A stretch of 47,830 bases of DNA from Allomyces macrogynus ATCC 38327 (GCA_000151295.1 GG745336.1:1333124-1380953); one strand, 5' to 3'. Shown: positions 9,839 through 21,486, counted from the stretch's first letter. A program made the numbers and translations. Notes: generated from the sequence alone by a model not told the origin.

Positions 9839-12073
9839 ATGCCCGGTCCTGGCAACTCGAGCGGCACCAGCCAATCCGGCGCGCGTGCTACCGCGCCGTC
9901 CGATCCGCTGTTGCCCGTCACGACCCCACGACCCTCTGCTATATCCGCTGCCAAGCGCACCAGCTCGACCTCGGGCGCTGGCGGCGCCTCGGCTGTGCGG
10001 TACCGCATCATCACCCCACCCAACGTTGTTGGCCGCGCCACGCCCAACACCTCGCCGCACCTGTCGCCCTCGCTCGCGGCCGCGCGTGTTCTGCCCGGCA
10101 GCGGCGGCGGCATGTCGCCGTTGTCCCCCATCGGGCCCGCCGGATTTGGCACTTTTGCCGACCTGCCCTTACCGCCCCCGCCGCCACAATTTGGCAGTGG
10201 CGGTGCCGCGTCGCGCGTCGCGCAGCGCACGACATCATCCAAGCTCGCGCACCCGACGCCCAAGACGGTGCTGTTGCCGGACAGCGACGACGGCGAAACG
10301 AGTGGGGATGATGCCGACGACGAGGATTTCGGGCCGGGGACGCCCACGCGCACGGACGCGAGCGTCAACCCGGCCGACGTGCCGCTGCCGGCCGGTTCGC
10401 GCACGGCCTCGCCTGAACGGGTTCCCGCCGAGGACGACACGCAGCAGCACGTGCGCAACGATACATGTTCGACGCCCGGTGAGCCCGTGACGTGGGGGGA
10501 TACGGGCAACCAGCCTCCGCTCACCGAATCGGCCAATACGCTGCGCCGGCAGCGGTCATTCCAGCAGCAGCAGCACCACCGCACGCACATTCAGGAACTG
10601 TCGAGTGAGCGCGCACGTACGGTGGCGGAAAACTTGCCCAAGGAAGACCGCCGGTGGAAGCCGCGGTGTGCGGCGTATGCGACGGCCAACAAGTACCGTT
10701 TTGCCGACTTGATCAAGTACACTCTCCCTTCCACCCTTTCCTTTTTGTAGATTTGCCGCTAACAACGAACGACCGCTAGTTTCCTCGTTACCAAGCACAA
10801 GGTCCAAGTCCGCGCCTACGACGAGTGCCTCTACGCCATCTACCCACAATTCTGCCACGCGCCGCTCTACGCGACCCCTCTCCCGCCAGCGACTCCCACA
10901 CCCGCGTCGCCCGCGGTCGGCCCGCCGCAGAGCACGACCCCGACGGACTTGCGCCGCGCCAAGTCGCTCTCGCAGTCGCACCTCGTTGACTTGCCCACGA
11001 CCACCATCCCCGCCCCCACCGCGATCGACAGCGTCGATCACCTGGCTTACGCACCCATGGCCGTCCCGCCCCCGCCGCCTACGCGGCCCGTCGCACCGGG
11101 CAGCGAACTGTACGACGGTCCCGTCACGGTCGACAATCTGTTTTCGGGCGCGGCAGCGTCGTCGTCGTCAGCGACGGCAGCAACGACGCCGGACCCGCCG
11201 ATTTTGCCGTACGGCGAAGTGTGTCTGTTCGAGTACGGTGTGGTCGTGTGCTGGGGGATGACCGAAAAAGAAGAACGGTGGCTCTTACGCCAACTGCGTC
11301 CGTTCCACGAGGACCGCGACGGCACGTCACCGAGCGACGACGCTCTCCTTGACCCGGCCGACCTCGACGACATTGTCCAAGAGGAATTCCACGTGCAGTA
11401 CGAGACGCGGCGGCACGGCAAGGCGCGGCTGTTCAACGACATTATCACCTTGACGAACGGGAACCATATGACCAAGGTGACGATCTCGCACGGGATTGCA
11501 CAAAGCTGCAAGTTGTTGCAGTTTGAAGTGTTGATGGAGACGACGCTCGAGCGCACGCGCGGGATCCCCAAGAGTTTGGCGCAGACGGGCATGGTGCACT
11601 TGTCATCGCATGAGATTACGATGCTCATGGGGCAGCTGTACCGGCTGCGCATGGACGTGAATTTGGTCTCGAATGTCTTGGATACGCCGGATTTCTTTTG
11701 GACTGAGCCGAGGTGTACGTTGCTTTGAGTTCGGGATGTGATTGGACTTGGTCCCGTACTGACTTTTGTTTCTTGAATGGGTAGGGCAACCGCTCTACCG
11801 TGCTGTGCAGAAATACCTCGAAATCACGCAACGCGCGTCGACGCTCAACCTTCGCGGTACGTTTTGACCTCTCCGCTCTTCGGTCGGTGCTGACCTCGAC
11901 CCTAATCATTGATGATAGCGTCGGTGCTCTCGGACCTGCTCGACATGCTCTCGTCGCACACGACCTCGTCGAAAATGGACTACCTGACCTACGTGATCAT
12001 CATCTTGATTGCTGTCGACGTGGTCGTGCTGCTCGGCGAGATTGTCATGAAGGCCATCAAGATTGGGATATAA
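9839..12073 (+). CDS. RMD1/DUF155 (YagE) family membrane protein
   Basis: This is a member of the RMD1/Sif2-type DUF155 family, fungal proteins associated with meiotic division, mitochondria or Sad1 interaction. Four exons: 9839..10716, 10780..11714, 11785..11856 and 11919..12073, giving 679 residues in an unbroken frame. The first 250 or so residues are disordered, Ser/Pro-rich with an acidic patch. The DUF155 core starts near YATANKYRFADLI, passes LVTKHKVQVRAYDECLYAIYP, GEVCLFEYGVVVCWGMTEKE and DILTNGNHMTK-type segments, then YRLRMDVNLVSNVLDTPDFFW and EPRWQPLYRAVQKYLEI. The C-terminus has one hydrophobic segment, YVIIILIAVDVVVLLGEIVM, a likely membrane anchor. Introns are 62-70 bp with GTACAC/GTACGT donors; CTAAC is visible in the first. 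It converges on the RAB5IF-like gene. Confidence 0.88.
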
Positions 12074-12284
12074 GCTGTGGTTTGTGGGCGCTGGACGCTC
12101 AAGGACGGGCGTGGGGAGGAAGGAGATGCGTGCGATACGAATCCGTTTTTTTTCTTCTTTGCTCTTTGCTGTGCGCTTGTTCTGGTTCCTTTGCCAGAGC
12201 CGAGCGCAGGCAGGGCCAGCACCGCCCGACCGTGAAATCAGGAAACATGTCTATGAACAGCCGACCAACCCGCTCCAACTCGAA

Positions 12285-12656
12285 TCAAACCGCCGCGGCC
12301 GTCACAGCCGCGCCATGCAACAAATTACTCGTCGCTGTCCAGATCAACACAAACAGCGCGGTCGACGGCATCACGCCCTCGAGCATGATCTTGTACTTGC
12401 CGCCAACAGCCTCTTCGTCAACGCCCACAAACGTAGCCGTCAGAATCCCGAAAAAGTTGGCCAATGACATGTACCCGACGAGTGTGTTGCCGCCCTGCAG
12501 GTTGTACCACCCGAAAATCAGGCCGGCGACGACCGCCGTGATCAGCTTGGCGTGCGTCACGAACGGGTGGATCTTGGAGGTCGCGGTCACGGCCGACTTG
12601 GTCGTGGTGCCGGTGCTGGCGGCGGACGAGCGCGGCTGAGACTTGGGGCTGGCCAT
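12285..12656 (-). CDS. RAB5IF/OPTI-like small ER membrane protein
   Basis: A 123-residue single-exon membrane protein starting MASPKSQPRSS. After a Ser/Thr-rich cytosolic N-terminus it has about three hydrophobic segments: KLITAVVAGLIFGWYNL, VGYMSLANFFGILTATF and ALFVLIWTATSNLLHG. The segment VGVDEEAVGGKYKIMLEGVMPSTALFVLIW has the Asp-Glu-Glu, Gly-Gly, Glu-Gly, Ala-Leu-Phe pattern of RAB5IF (OPTI), the obligate partner of TMCO1 in the multipass translocon. RAB5IF belongs to the same broad Pfam family as EMC6, so an EMC6-like role is the main alternative. The start at 12656 is the first ATG in frame and precedes the first hydrophobic segment. No TMCO1 gene is in the window. Confidence 0.72.
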   Translation of the reverse strand: MASPKSQPRSSAASTGTTTKSAVTATSKIHPFVTHAKLITAVVAGLIFGWYNLQGGNTLVGYMSLANFFGILTATFVGVDEEAVGGKYKIMLEGVMPSTALFVLIWTATSNLLHGAAVTAAAV

Positions 12657-13072
12657 CTTGGGAGAGGAGGGGCTGGGATGTTCGCCAGCTGCTGGTCAGA
12701 GCTGGTCCTTGGAGCGGACAGGAATGCTCAGCGCACGACTTGAACGGCGCGGCCTCCTCCTCGCACCGCCGTGGCCAGACGAGTGCGCCGGGTTGCGTGC
12801 GGGCGGAGCGGACGTACGTTGCGGGGGTTCGTGGTCGCGGACGAGGTGACCGGCGTTGCGGACGTGGCGGCGGTTGGCGAACCCACTGCGAGGCGATCGC
12901 GCGCGAGACACAAGCTGGGCGCGAAGCGCGAGACAGAGTGCCCGGCAACCCATCCCATGCGATCACCTGATGCCGTCAGCTTTGTCGTCCGCTCTCACCG
13001 TGCGTGCTCGCACCATCTCTGTCGTGGCCGTGATCGCGCCCCACTCGCAGCACGACGAGCCTCGTCGACCAC
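12657..13072. promoter_or_regulatory. Divergent spacer, RAB5IF-like / SYO1
   Basis: These 416 bp between two diverging start codons should hold both promoters. No TATA box or other specific site is recognised. Only short, low-complexity open frames are present. Confidence 0.4.
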
Positions 13073-15351
13073 CATGGGCAAAAGAATTCCNNNNNNNNNN
13101 NNNNNNNNNNNNNNNNNNNNNNNNNNNNNNNNNNNNNNNNNNNNNNNNNNNNNNNNNNNNNNNNNNNNNNNNNNNNNNNNNNNNNNNNNNNNNNNNNNNN
13201 NNNNNNNNNNNNNNNNNNNNNNNNNNNNNNNNNNNNNNNNNNNNNNNNNNNNNNNNNNNNNNNNNNNNNNNNNNNNNNNNNNNNNNNNNNNNNNNNNNNN
13301 NNNNNNNNNNNNNNNNCATGAGAAATAGCTCGTCGCATCGCGCCCGGCGATCGCGTGTGGGCAGCGCGGCGTTGCCAACCTCGTCACGACGCGGGCAACC
13401 GCAAGATCCTCCTCTCAAGGGCCTGACGACCGCGCTCTTGGAACGGCTGCAAAACGAGTCGCACCCGGAAGTCCTGCTCGAAGTGACTGGCGCGCTGCGC
13501 AACCTGGTGCTCGCCGACAGCACGCAAGCCAACGAGCTCGGTCAAAAGGGTGTTGTCGTTGGGCTCGAAAAACTGCTCGTGACGTGCCGTGGTCTGCTCG
13601 AGGCGCAATTTGCGGGCCGCGCACCGGCGAATACTGACGAGGAGGACGCGCGCAATCTCGTCGGCCCGCTGCTGACGAACGCATTCAGTTTGCTCAATGT
13701 GCTGTGCGTTGCGTCGCGTCGTGCCGTCGCGGCTGTCTCGCAGGCGCCGCAGTCGCTCGCGGTCTTGTTTGAGGTGGTTTCCGCCGCCGACAAGTTCCAA
13801 AAGCCCGTGGTCGCAGCGGCCACGGCTCTACTCGAAATTGTGACCGAGGACAACGAGGCGATCCACGGCAAGGTCGCGCCCGAGGTGCGCGCGGCCGTGA
13901 CGGCGCTCGTCGACCATGCTGACGTGCACGTGGCCGTCGGTGCGGCGGGGATTCTCTACAACTTGCGGTCGCTCGCCGAAGACGAGGCGTGGATTGCGCG
14001 CGTGCTCTCGGTCGTCCAGCGCGTTCTGGCCTCGGAGCACGAGCAGTTGCTCGCCGAGGTCGCCAAGTACATGGACGCGGCGGCACCGCTCGCGGCCGAC
14101 GACGTGATGATGGACGTGGTCAATGACGCGAACCAAAAAGACCAGGTGCCCATCGAGGGCCAGGTCGACAAGACCTACGACCGGCTGAGCGCGACCGCCG
14201 GGTCGGTCGGGACCGCGCTCGAGCTGTTGGCCAATTTGACGACACACGTGGTCGAGCCCGACGCCAAGGACGCCAACGAGTGGATGGATGAGGAGGAGGA
14301 CGTTGCCGAGGGCGACACCGAAGACATTACTGAGGACGAGGACGACGAGGCCGTGATTGCGGCGATGCAGGACGTGGCGCAAGTCGACCGGATCGATGCG
14401 GCCTCGACCAACGACGCGGCAATCACGCAGTACGTTGAGGCGACGCGGTCGCCGCTGCAAGTCCTGTTTGCGCAGACGCTTCCGACGTTGTTGGCGATTG
14501 CCGGCAAGGCTCCGCCAAGGCCCGCGGCCGATGCGGAAATCACATCCAACAAGACGGCGTTGCTCGCACAGGCACAGGGGTTGCGCGTGCGCGCGCTCGC
14601 GGTCCTCAACAACCTGTTTTTTGGTGTTCTTGCGCTTCCCGCCAGCAAGCGCGGCACGCACCCGTTCCCGTTGCTCAACTTGCTCCCGCCACCACCACAG
14701 GGCGCGTCGCCGCGCGCCGTCACGCAAGAACTCTACAACACGCTCGTGCAGCTCTTGACAGCCCTGACGGCGCTCACGCCCGAGGCCGCCGTTGCCTCGG
14801 ATGCCGAGTCCAACAGCGACTCCCTCGCGGAAATGCTGTCGATGACGCTCGGTGCCATCTGGGGCCTCCTCAAGAACTTTGATTCGCCCGTCGATATGGG
14901 CGCGGCCACGTGGGCCGCGATCCCAATCGACCACGTCAACGGGTTCATCCAGGTCTACTACTCGCCGACTGCGACCGCTGACGTGCAGGTCAAGGTGATT
15001 GGCGTTCTCGGCGTGGTGGGTAAGCGGCAACCGGGTCATCTCGATGCGAACCGAGTGATTGGCGCGCACTTGTTCTCGCTGCTGCGTACGCCTAGGACGC
15101 TGCCCGCGGCCGTGCTTGTCGAAGTGCTCAACGCCGTGTTCGACGTTTACGGCGATAAATCGTACGACTACGACGTGTATTTCCGCAAATCGGATGCGTT
15201 GGCCGTGCTCAAGGGCGCGCTCGATGGGGCGCGCGCCGTCGCCAAGGGGATCGATCGCCGGAGGCAGCGCGCGTTGCGGGATGCGTGTGATGAGGCCGTG
15301 TTGAATTTGCGCGAGTTTATCAAGTACAAGGTCGCCGAGTACCGGTCGTGA
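13073..15351 (+). CDS. SYO1: Symportin SYO1/HEATR3, interrupted by an assembly gap
   Basis: SYO1 (HEATR3 in animals) is an ARM/HEAT adaptor that carries ribosomal proteins uL18 and uL5 together into the nucleus for 5S RNP assembly. The start at 13073 reads MGKRI, a typical MGK start, and runs directly into the N gap (13091-13316). After the gap come ARM repeats: KGLTTALLERLQNES, LEVTGALRNLVLAD, NAFSLLNVLCVASRRAV and TALLEIVTEDNEA. An acidic loop with WMDEEEDVAEGDTEDITEDE (about 14280-14350) matches the family's central insertion. More helical repeats follow, ending KYKVAEYRS and TGA. The first 100 bp after the gap show two missing bases: the homologous reading passes through three frames (GVANLVT, then DAGNRKILLS, then KGLTTALL). 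That is typical of poor contig-end sequence. From about 13415 to the stop the frame is intact. Confidence 0.85.
13091..13316. other. Assembly gap (226 N)
   Basis: A run of 226 undetermined bases lies inside the 5' part of SYO1. The true gap length is unknown. It removes the first ARM repeats and any intron located there. Confidence 0.98.
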
Positions 15352-15674
15352 AGAGTTGAGAGGGTGGGCCGGCGTGGAAGTGTGGAGAAGAGTGGAGCAG
15401 GTGGAGGGGCGTGTCATGAATAGTTTTTTGTTCTATAGTCTTGATTCAGCGCGAGTCGTGGAGCATCATGGAGGATTGCGGAGCAAACGTGGAGCGCTGG
15501 TTCAGTCAGTTCAGTCAGTTCAGTCACCATAATCCAAGAGTGCGATGAGATGCCGCGACAGAGAAAAGTGGACAGGACGTGCTGATCTGACCTCATCAGT
15601 CTTGTGAAGCTCCAAGTCGGTGTCCCCGCCAACGATTCTCAACTACCAACCCACAGCAATCACTGCACGCAATC
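15352..15674. other. 3' region of SYO1 with a short triplicated 9-mer
   Basis: Noncoding. It contains three consecutive copies of a 9-mer (ttcagtcag, the last ending in c) at 15501-15527. Nothing else is recognised before the ATG-like start of the ankyrin-like locus. Confidence 0.5.
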
Positions 15675-17107
15675 ATGGGCAAACGCAGCCGAACAGCCGC
15701 CACTGCCACTGCAGCAGCATCCGTCACGACCAAGCCCGTTCCGGCCGGCAAGACCTCCACGCGGGCCTCGCACTCGGCTCCTGGGCCAAGGATCCGGCCA
15801 AGACAACCGCAACCCCACGCCGGTCCCGGCTCAACCTCGCGACGATGCCCGACGATATTATCTTTGATGTCCTGATCCTTTCGCTCGCGCCGTGCCTCGC
15901 TGAATGTTCGCGGTCCCTCGCCGCATCGCTCTTACCCGCTGAACGGGTCCCATCGGCGATCAAGGCGCGGTACCTGTTAGCGCTCGCGCGCGAGTAGTAC
16001 CGGGTTGGGCAGGCGGCCAAGGCCGAGAAGCGCGCGTTGAAGAAGCAATAGAAGAAGGAGTCGAGCAAGAAAAAGGCTAACATCGAGAACGATGACGATA
16101 ACAGCGGTAGCAGCGAGCTCAAGGGTCCCGCACTAATCCAGGCCGCATTCGAGCTCGGGTTCAAGTTCCCGGTGCTCGACCTCGGTACGCTGCGGCACTT
16201 GGACACGAAACTCGTGCGGTGCACGTGGCGTGTGGATGTGAACCCACGGGAAAGGGTGCTCAGTGCCGCGATGGCTCGTGACGCTGGTGGTTGCTGAACC
16301 CGCACCGGACGGGCGGCGGTTCATGCTCATGCAGCAGTTGTTTGATCGCAGGATGGCTGAAGATAAAGGGTTCGCACTGCTCAAGGCTGTGCAGCAGGGG
16401 TGTGTTCCTGTGCTCGAGGAACTGATCACGCGCGGATTTGATGTGAATGTGCGCGTGGGGAAGGCCGGGGAAGTGGCCGTGCGGGTACGTGCCTTTTGCT
16501 CGCTTTGGTCCTAGGCGAGGTGCTCACGAATTTGATCGTTGTAGAATCGCCGGCTTGACGTGCTCCAGCTGCTATTTCGTTCCCGGTACCGACCCGTGGA
16601 ATCAGCCCTCACAGAGGCACTCGCCGCCTACGTCGCCGACCAAACGCAGCCCGCGGACGTTTCTCCACCCGTCGAAACTACAGATCTCAGCCGAAAACGC
16701 GCGCGTGACTCTTCTCCAAACGACGCAACGAGCACCAAGCGCGCACGCGGTCTCCCCACCCCATCCACATCCCCCACGCGCTCCTCCACCACCCCGACAG
16801 TCCGCGACCCCTACACTTCCCTCTTCCTGGCCTCCAACTGTCCCATACGCGACGCCGCGCTGATCACCGCCGCCAAGGCCTACCCGCAGGTGCTCACGCG
16901 GGCCGAAGTGACACTTATGCTGGCGACCGCTCAGAAGCAGGGCCACGTGCCCGGGTCGAAAGTCATGTTGAGCGCGTACTCGCGCGGGAAAGCGGCGGCA
17001 GCGCCCGAAGCCGTGCAGCGGCAGGCCGACTGGTCCCATTGTTGCTGGAGCACGGCGCGGTCCCTGATATGGCGTTGTTGCAAAAGTCGATGCAGTTTGA
17101 TTTTTGA
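15675..17107 (+). pseudogene. Degenerate ankyrin-like / F-box-like gene
   Basis: Pieces of one protein can be followed through several frames. MGKRSRTAATAT opens the locus. A second frame reads ATMPDDIIFDVLILSLAP, which looks like an F-box start. It then hits two in-frame TAG codons (about 15994 and 16049) within a Lys-rich stretch. After another frame change come FALLKAVQQGCVPVLEEL and ITRGFDVNVRVGKAG, which resemble an ankyrin repeat. An intron at 16485..16544 (GTACGT...TAG) still joins AVR to NRRLDVLQLLF in phase. The last segment needs a further shift to read VPLLLEHGAVPDMALLQKSM before a TGA at 17107. Single-base breaks elsewhere in this window look like indel errors. Here the two nonsense codons as well as at least three shifts favour a real pseudogene. 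Confidence 0.6.
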
Positions 17108-17695
17108 GCGACGGGGAGGAAGTGGGTGGGTGAGTGGGGTGTGGTTTCTATTTCATGGGTGGAAATCGGTGGGGGGTTTCTTTTTGCGTTCGACTATGGC
17201 GGTCGCGTAGCGGAACGACCTGCACGGCCCGCTGTCTCGCGCGCGTGGTCGACGGAGCTGGCGCTGCGCGATCGTGAGTCCGGGTCCCCGTGGCCGAGAG
17301 TACTATGGTGGCGGTGCACCTCCAGCGGGCGCTGGCGCGTGGCAAGGACATGTATTAGGTATGGATCAGGCACCACGACGGTGAGCGGTGGCGCTGAGCG
17401 AGGAGGGTGATGCCGCTTGGCTGGAACCGTCGGGCCTGTGCGCGAGACTGGAGGCCATGACGGGTCGCACGTTGCCCGTCCAAAATGACGTTCTCGTTAA
17501 ACTTGCCGACCGGGTGGAGAGTGCTCAGCTCGTCCTTGTTTCCAAGGTCATGCATTGTCAGAAGCGAATGGATGGAAGAGCGCGACTTCCCGCGTCAACA
17601 CGAGCAACCTCACTCTCTATGACCTGAATCCGAGCAAAAATGAAACATGCACGTTCAAAGCAATACGATCCGGCCCACAACCCCCAAACCCACGC
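17108..17695. other. Intergenic between convergent pseudogene and PIG-S
   Basis: No gene is recognised. The stretch carries the 3' regions of two convergent loci. Short frames on both strands have no domain. Confidence 0.4.
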
Positions 17696-19553
17696 CTACG
17701 CCGCCCTCTGCACCGGTTCGATACACGCCTTGCGCTCCTTCTGCCAGACGCGCAGCTCACGCACGACCACGCTCAAGACAGTGACCAAGACGGGCACAAA
17801 CAGCGGCATATACACCGCATACTTGTGCTCGTCCGGGAAATACATGAGCCCGACCATATCCGGATCAAAGAAGGCCGCCTCGGCCTGGGCCCTCGCCGCA
17901 CGGGCGCGCTCGTGCATGTCACTCCATGCTGTGGTCGGGCGCGACGTGACACCGCGCAACGCTGATTGGACTTCGCGCGCGATTGTGGGGGACACGGGCA
18001 GGTTGGTCTGCTGGTCAACGAGACGCACGAGCGCTTGCAGAGTCTGGATTGTTTCGACGGTGTGGGTCACAGCAGAGGAAAGGTGGAAGACGGCGCGCTC
18101 GGTGGACGAGATGCCGGTTGCGGTGCCGGAGTCAGGGAAGTGGAGGGCCGTCGTATCGACCTTGATCGAACGGCACTAGCGCGTTAGTTCAATGGACCCA
18201 AGGAGCTTAGTGGAAAGTGAATAAACGTACCTGCACGGACCCCCGCACGCGCCGCACGCCAAACGCGTCGCGCAAATGCGTGATCCAAGTCTCCGCCAAC
18301 TTGCGCTCCTCGCCGAGCGGCACAATCACTTCCTGCGAGAGTGTCGCCGGATCGCGCACATTGTGCACGACAACCCCACCCCACCGTGGCACCACAAAAG
18401 TCGTTGAACGGAGATGGTGTCGCCGATTCCGCATCATCCCCATCCAAAACCACCATTGGCGTCGCCGGGACGAACGTGACGAGATGTACGACCGACCGGT
18501 GCGGCGCCGCAGCCGACGGGGCCACGGGCCAGTCGGACCCGACCAAGTGCGGCAATCGGTCGCGCGGGAGCCGCAATTCAGTCGCATTACGGTCGGTTTC
18601 GGTCAGCACGCCCTCGCCGGGCTGCACAAAGTACCGGACCTGAGACGCGAGGTGAACGGAGGAGGAGCCATTGGCACGCGTAGGGAAGAGCGCGTCGACA
18701 AAGGGTCGAACGTATTTGTCGAGCGCCGATGGGCCGACGGACCAGGTCGACTGGTACCCGAGCGAGCGGACGGTGGCGGGATCCTCGATGAACAGACTTG
18801 CGAGAATCTCGTACTCGCGAGAAAACGGGACGGATTCCTGCGCGTCGGCGGCGAGCTGGGCCAAGTACACGGTGGCGTGGGCGAGGCGCGTCGCGTCTGG
18901 TGGAGAGAAGAGAGAGAATGCGGTTAACTTTCTGACGCAAAACGCAGATCCAATCGCAAGAGAATCGATGACATACGCTCCAAGCTCGCCGAGCCCGAGA
19001 TCAAGATCGCGTTCTTGCCGAACACGACTCGGCGCTCCTTGCCCTCGGCATGGCAAAGAATCGGCACATTTTCGACTGCATTGTCTTCGGCGTGGACGTT
19101 TAGCTCAATCCGAAGCGTCCAATCCGGGTACCGCACGAGCGGAACGTGCGCGTCGGGCAGAATTCGTTCAAATTCAGCGATCAAGTCGGACTGCAGCGCT
19201 GGCGCGGCCACTTTGAGCGGCTGGGCGCCGGCGAGGAGACACTGCGCGTCGGATCCGATGCGGTATGCGAACGGCACCGTAACAGTCTATTGCAGACAAG
19301 ACATGAGGTGACTGTTCATTGAAACTGCAAGACCCCATCCCTGGCCCGCACCCTTGCTTCTCCGGCAGCAAAAACGTCGTGTTCGGGCAAGGATGATCGC
19401 TGCACGCGCGTCGACGACCACCATCCTGGCACGCCGAGCAGGAACGCAGCGAGGTACGCGGCAAGGATTGTGCGCTGCCAACTCCGTGAAAATTCTGGTC
19501 GTTATTTGAATGCAAATGTTGCCGGTATTGCCGCGCCGTCAATCACTGGTCAT
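17696..19553 (-). CDS. GPI-transamidase subunit PIG-S (Gpi17)
   Basis: PIG-S is an ER-lumenal subunit, with a membrane segment at each end, of the complex that attaches GPI anchors to proteins. An N-terminal membrane segment, TILAAYLAAFLLGVPGWW, is followed by STRVQRSSLP. The lumenal part includes YEILASLFIEDPATVRSLGY, TWSVGPSALDKYVRPFVDAL and VPRWGGVVVHNV. The C-terminal signature is AFFDPDMVGLMYFPDEHKYA, then a membrane segment, VYMPLFVPVLVTVLSVVV. Firm exons are 18977..19286, 18231..18896 and 17696..18175, with introns 18897..18976 and 18176..18230. The TM exon (about 19352..19494) and a 7-nt first exon at 19547..19553 are proposals from splice phase. One extra base near 18395-18410 breaks the frame; removing it gives 534 residues, close to known members. 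Confidence 0.85.
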
Positions 19554-20082
19554 GGTTGATTGTCGCCTAATTTTCGACCAAGACTGCGACCATGGCTGGT
19601 CGGATCCGGAAGCTCCAAGTCGGTCGGGCCGTTGCGAAAAAGCGCCCATACCCGGAAATTCGATTGCCATCAGTCTTGGTGCGTACAGTCGAGCAATTTT
19701 TGGTGAAGATTGTCGCTCCTCCAAAGATGGGCCGTTGAACCATTTAAAAATCACGGCCAAAAACGCGAAATGAAATAGAGTGATATCAAACCTATCAAAA
19801 GCATTGGACTTGATCACTTCAGCAATTCTTCAAGACCTTCGCGGCTCGCGCTCCCCTATCCCTGCTGCAATTATCGCAGCTAGCCCCCACTGATCGTTCC
19901 GCGCGTGCCGTGCTCCCAACTGTGTGCAATCAACCGAGCGTCTGACTGACGCCAAAGAGCCGGAGTCTCGCCGCCGTGATCCGCCACGCCGCTGAATTGG
20001 TGTGCATCGATATGTCGGCTTACGTCGCCGGGTCCTGATCAACCCCCGTTTCCTGCCGCCGAACCAGTCTCTTCCAAGCAAC
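19554..20082. promoter_or_regulatory. Divergent spacer, PIG-S / Ser-rich orphan
   Basis: Promoters of both flanking genes should lie here. The sequence is less GC-rich than the genes and holds no recognisable coding or RNA element. Confidence 0.35.
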
Positions 20083-21486
20083 ATGGCGGGATTTTCTCTC
20101 ATCGCGTCCATCCGCCCCACGGCGGGCTCGGCAACAACCTCGACAAGGCAAGCCGACACGTCCGGGTCCTCTTCGCCGCATCATTCCAGCAGACGAAGGC
20201 CGTCGCTCGAGGCGTTACATTTCGATGCACCGTCCTCTGACAGCTCGGCTCGGACCGTCCGGGACCACACGTCGCCGGTCGCGACGTCGTCACCGTCAAG
20301 CTGGCTCTCGGATCGTCGGATTGGTCATTTCTTTGCCGCGCTTGCCGCGACAGCGGGATTCGACTCGACCGCGTCCCAACTTACTGCCAAGAATGCATCT
20401 CGTGAGCGCCAGGACGTTGCGGCGAGCAACGAGTCGCTCGCCAGTATCCGGGCGGACGTGGACCCGCTGCGGTCACCAACAGCCATAGCAACCGATTTCG
20501 GCGGTGTGACACCGTACTCTCTCCCTGATCGCGATGGCGCGTCTCCGAGCAAGCTGCGGCCCGGCGGTGAGCCGCTCATTTCCGCGAGCCTCTTTCTCGG
20601 CGCGACGCGCGCACCAATGGGACTCGCTGTGCGCCCGCAAGGTATCTTGCTCGCGTCGGCCTTCTCCAATCCGCAACACCGCATGCTCGCGTCGCGCGCC
20701 GTCGCACCGCCGCAACCACCGTCCACGTCACCACTCCCCACCTCCCAGTCGATCCGGATCGGCAGCCCGCACGGCAGTCTCGGGCACCTGGCACCAATAG
20801 GTGATCGCGCACGGCGCGCGTCTGATAACCTCGACGCGCCATTCCTCGCGAGTGCGCACTCGGTGCGCCAAGCGCCGCTCAAGGGTTCCAGCGAGACGCT
20901 CGGCCGATCGAGCGTCTACTCGTCATGCAACTCGGTGCGCACCCCGCTTCGGGGCGGGTCATCACACGCGGCGTCGACGGTCGGCACGAGCGATCCGCAG
21001 CTGTACGAGTCGGCGTGCAGTTTTACGACACCGACACCGAGTCTCGCGTGTCTCGGATCGGTCAGCGATGACCATATCGTCTCGGACGACTGGGCGGCCA
21101 AGACGGCCGATTTGATTCGCACGCTCGATGACTTGGTGCATGAGATTCGCGGCACGCTCACGGACATGCACGCAGCGCTCGATGATGAGGTCGCGGACCA
21201 GTTGCATTTTGGCGAGCGGCTTCTCGTGTTTCGCACGAATTTGCACTCGTTGCTCGAGTGGGAGGTGGATAGTACGGAGACGGCGGTCGCGTACCTGTCG
21301 CGGCGCACGCAGGGGCTCTCGGCGTCGCTCGGGTCGTCGCAGGCGACCAGTATGAGCATGTCGCGCGATGGTTCACTTGCGGCCGGTGCCGTGCAGGACC
21401 GATCTGTCGCAGGGCTGGGGCGGGTCACAGATATGGGGCCTTTTCATCCTGCACCGGCACTGGTGGCGCTGACGGGCCTTTCGTGA
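20083..21486 (+). CDS. Ser-rich orphan protein with C-terminal helical region
   Basis: No known family is recognised. The start is taken at 20083 (MAGFSLIASIRPTAG), giving 467 residues in one exon; the frame stays open upstream to 20002. About 330 residues are disordered, Ser/Pro/Ala-rich with basic SRRRPS-type sites. The last 130 or so residues are different: DDWAAKTADLIRTLDDLVHE, IRGTLTDMHAALDDEVADQL and FRTNLHSLLEWEVDSTETAV have a strong heptad-like pattern and probably form long helices or a coiled coil. This suggests a scaffold or complex subunit (inference). No membrane segment or signal peptide is seen. Low third-codon bias problems are absent, and the length of the frame supports a real gene. 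Confidence 0.6.
   Translation: MAGFSLIASIRPTAGSATTSTRQADTSGSSSPHHSSRRRPSLEALHFDAPSSDSSARTVRDHTSPVATSSPSSWLSDRRIGHFFAALAATAGFDSTASQLTAKNASRERQDVAASNESLASIRADVDPLRSPTAIATDFGGVTPYSLPDRDGASPSKLRPGGEPLISASLFLGATRAPMGLAVRPQGILLASAFSNPQHRMLASRAVAPPQPPSTSPLPTSQSIRIGSPHGSLGHLAPIGDRARRASDNLDAPFLASAHSVRQAPLKGSSETLGRSSVYSSCNSVRTPLRGGSSHAASTVGTSDPQLYESACSFTTPTPSLACLGSVSDDHIVSDDWAAKTADLIRTLDDLVHEIRGTLTDMHAALDDEVADQLHFGERLLVFRTNLHSLLEWEVDSTETAVAYLSRRTQGLSASLGSSQATSMSMSRDGSLAAGAVQDRSVAGLGRVTDMGPFHPAPALVALTGLS

Noticed and set aside
13828..15417. 529-codon minus-strand frame
   Set aside because: Antisense of SYO1; the plus strand carries clear ARM repeats.
15990..16055. In-frame TAG codons as evidence of stop-codon reassignment
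   Set aside because: TAG serves as the terminal stop of riboflavin synthase and of the F-box gene, so it is an ordinary stop in this genome.
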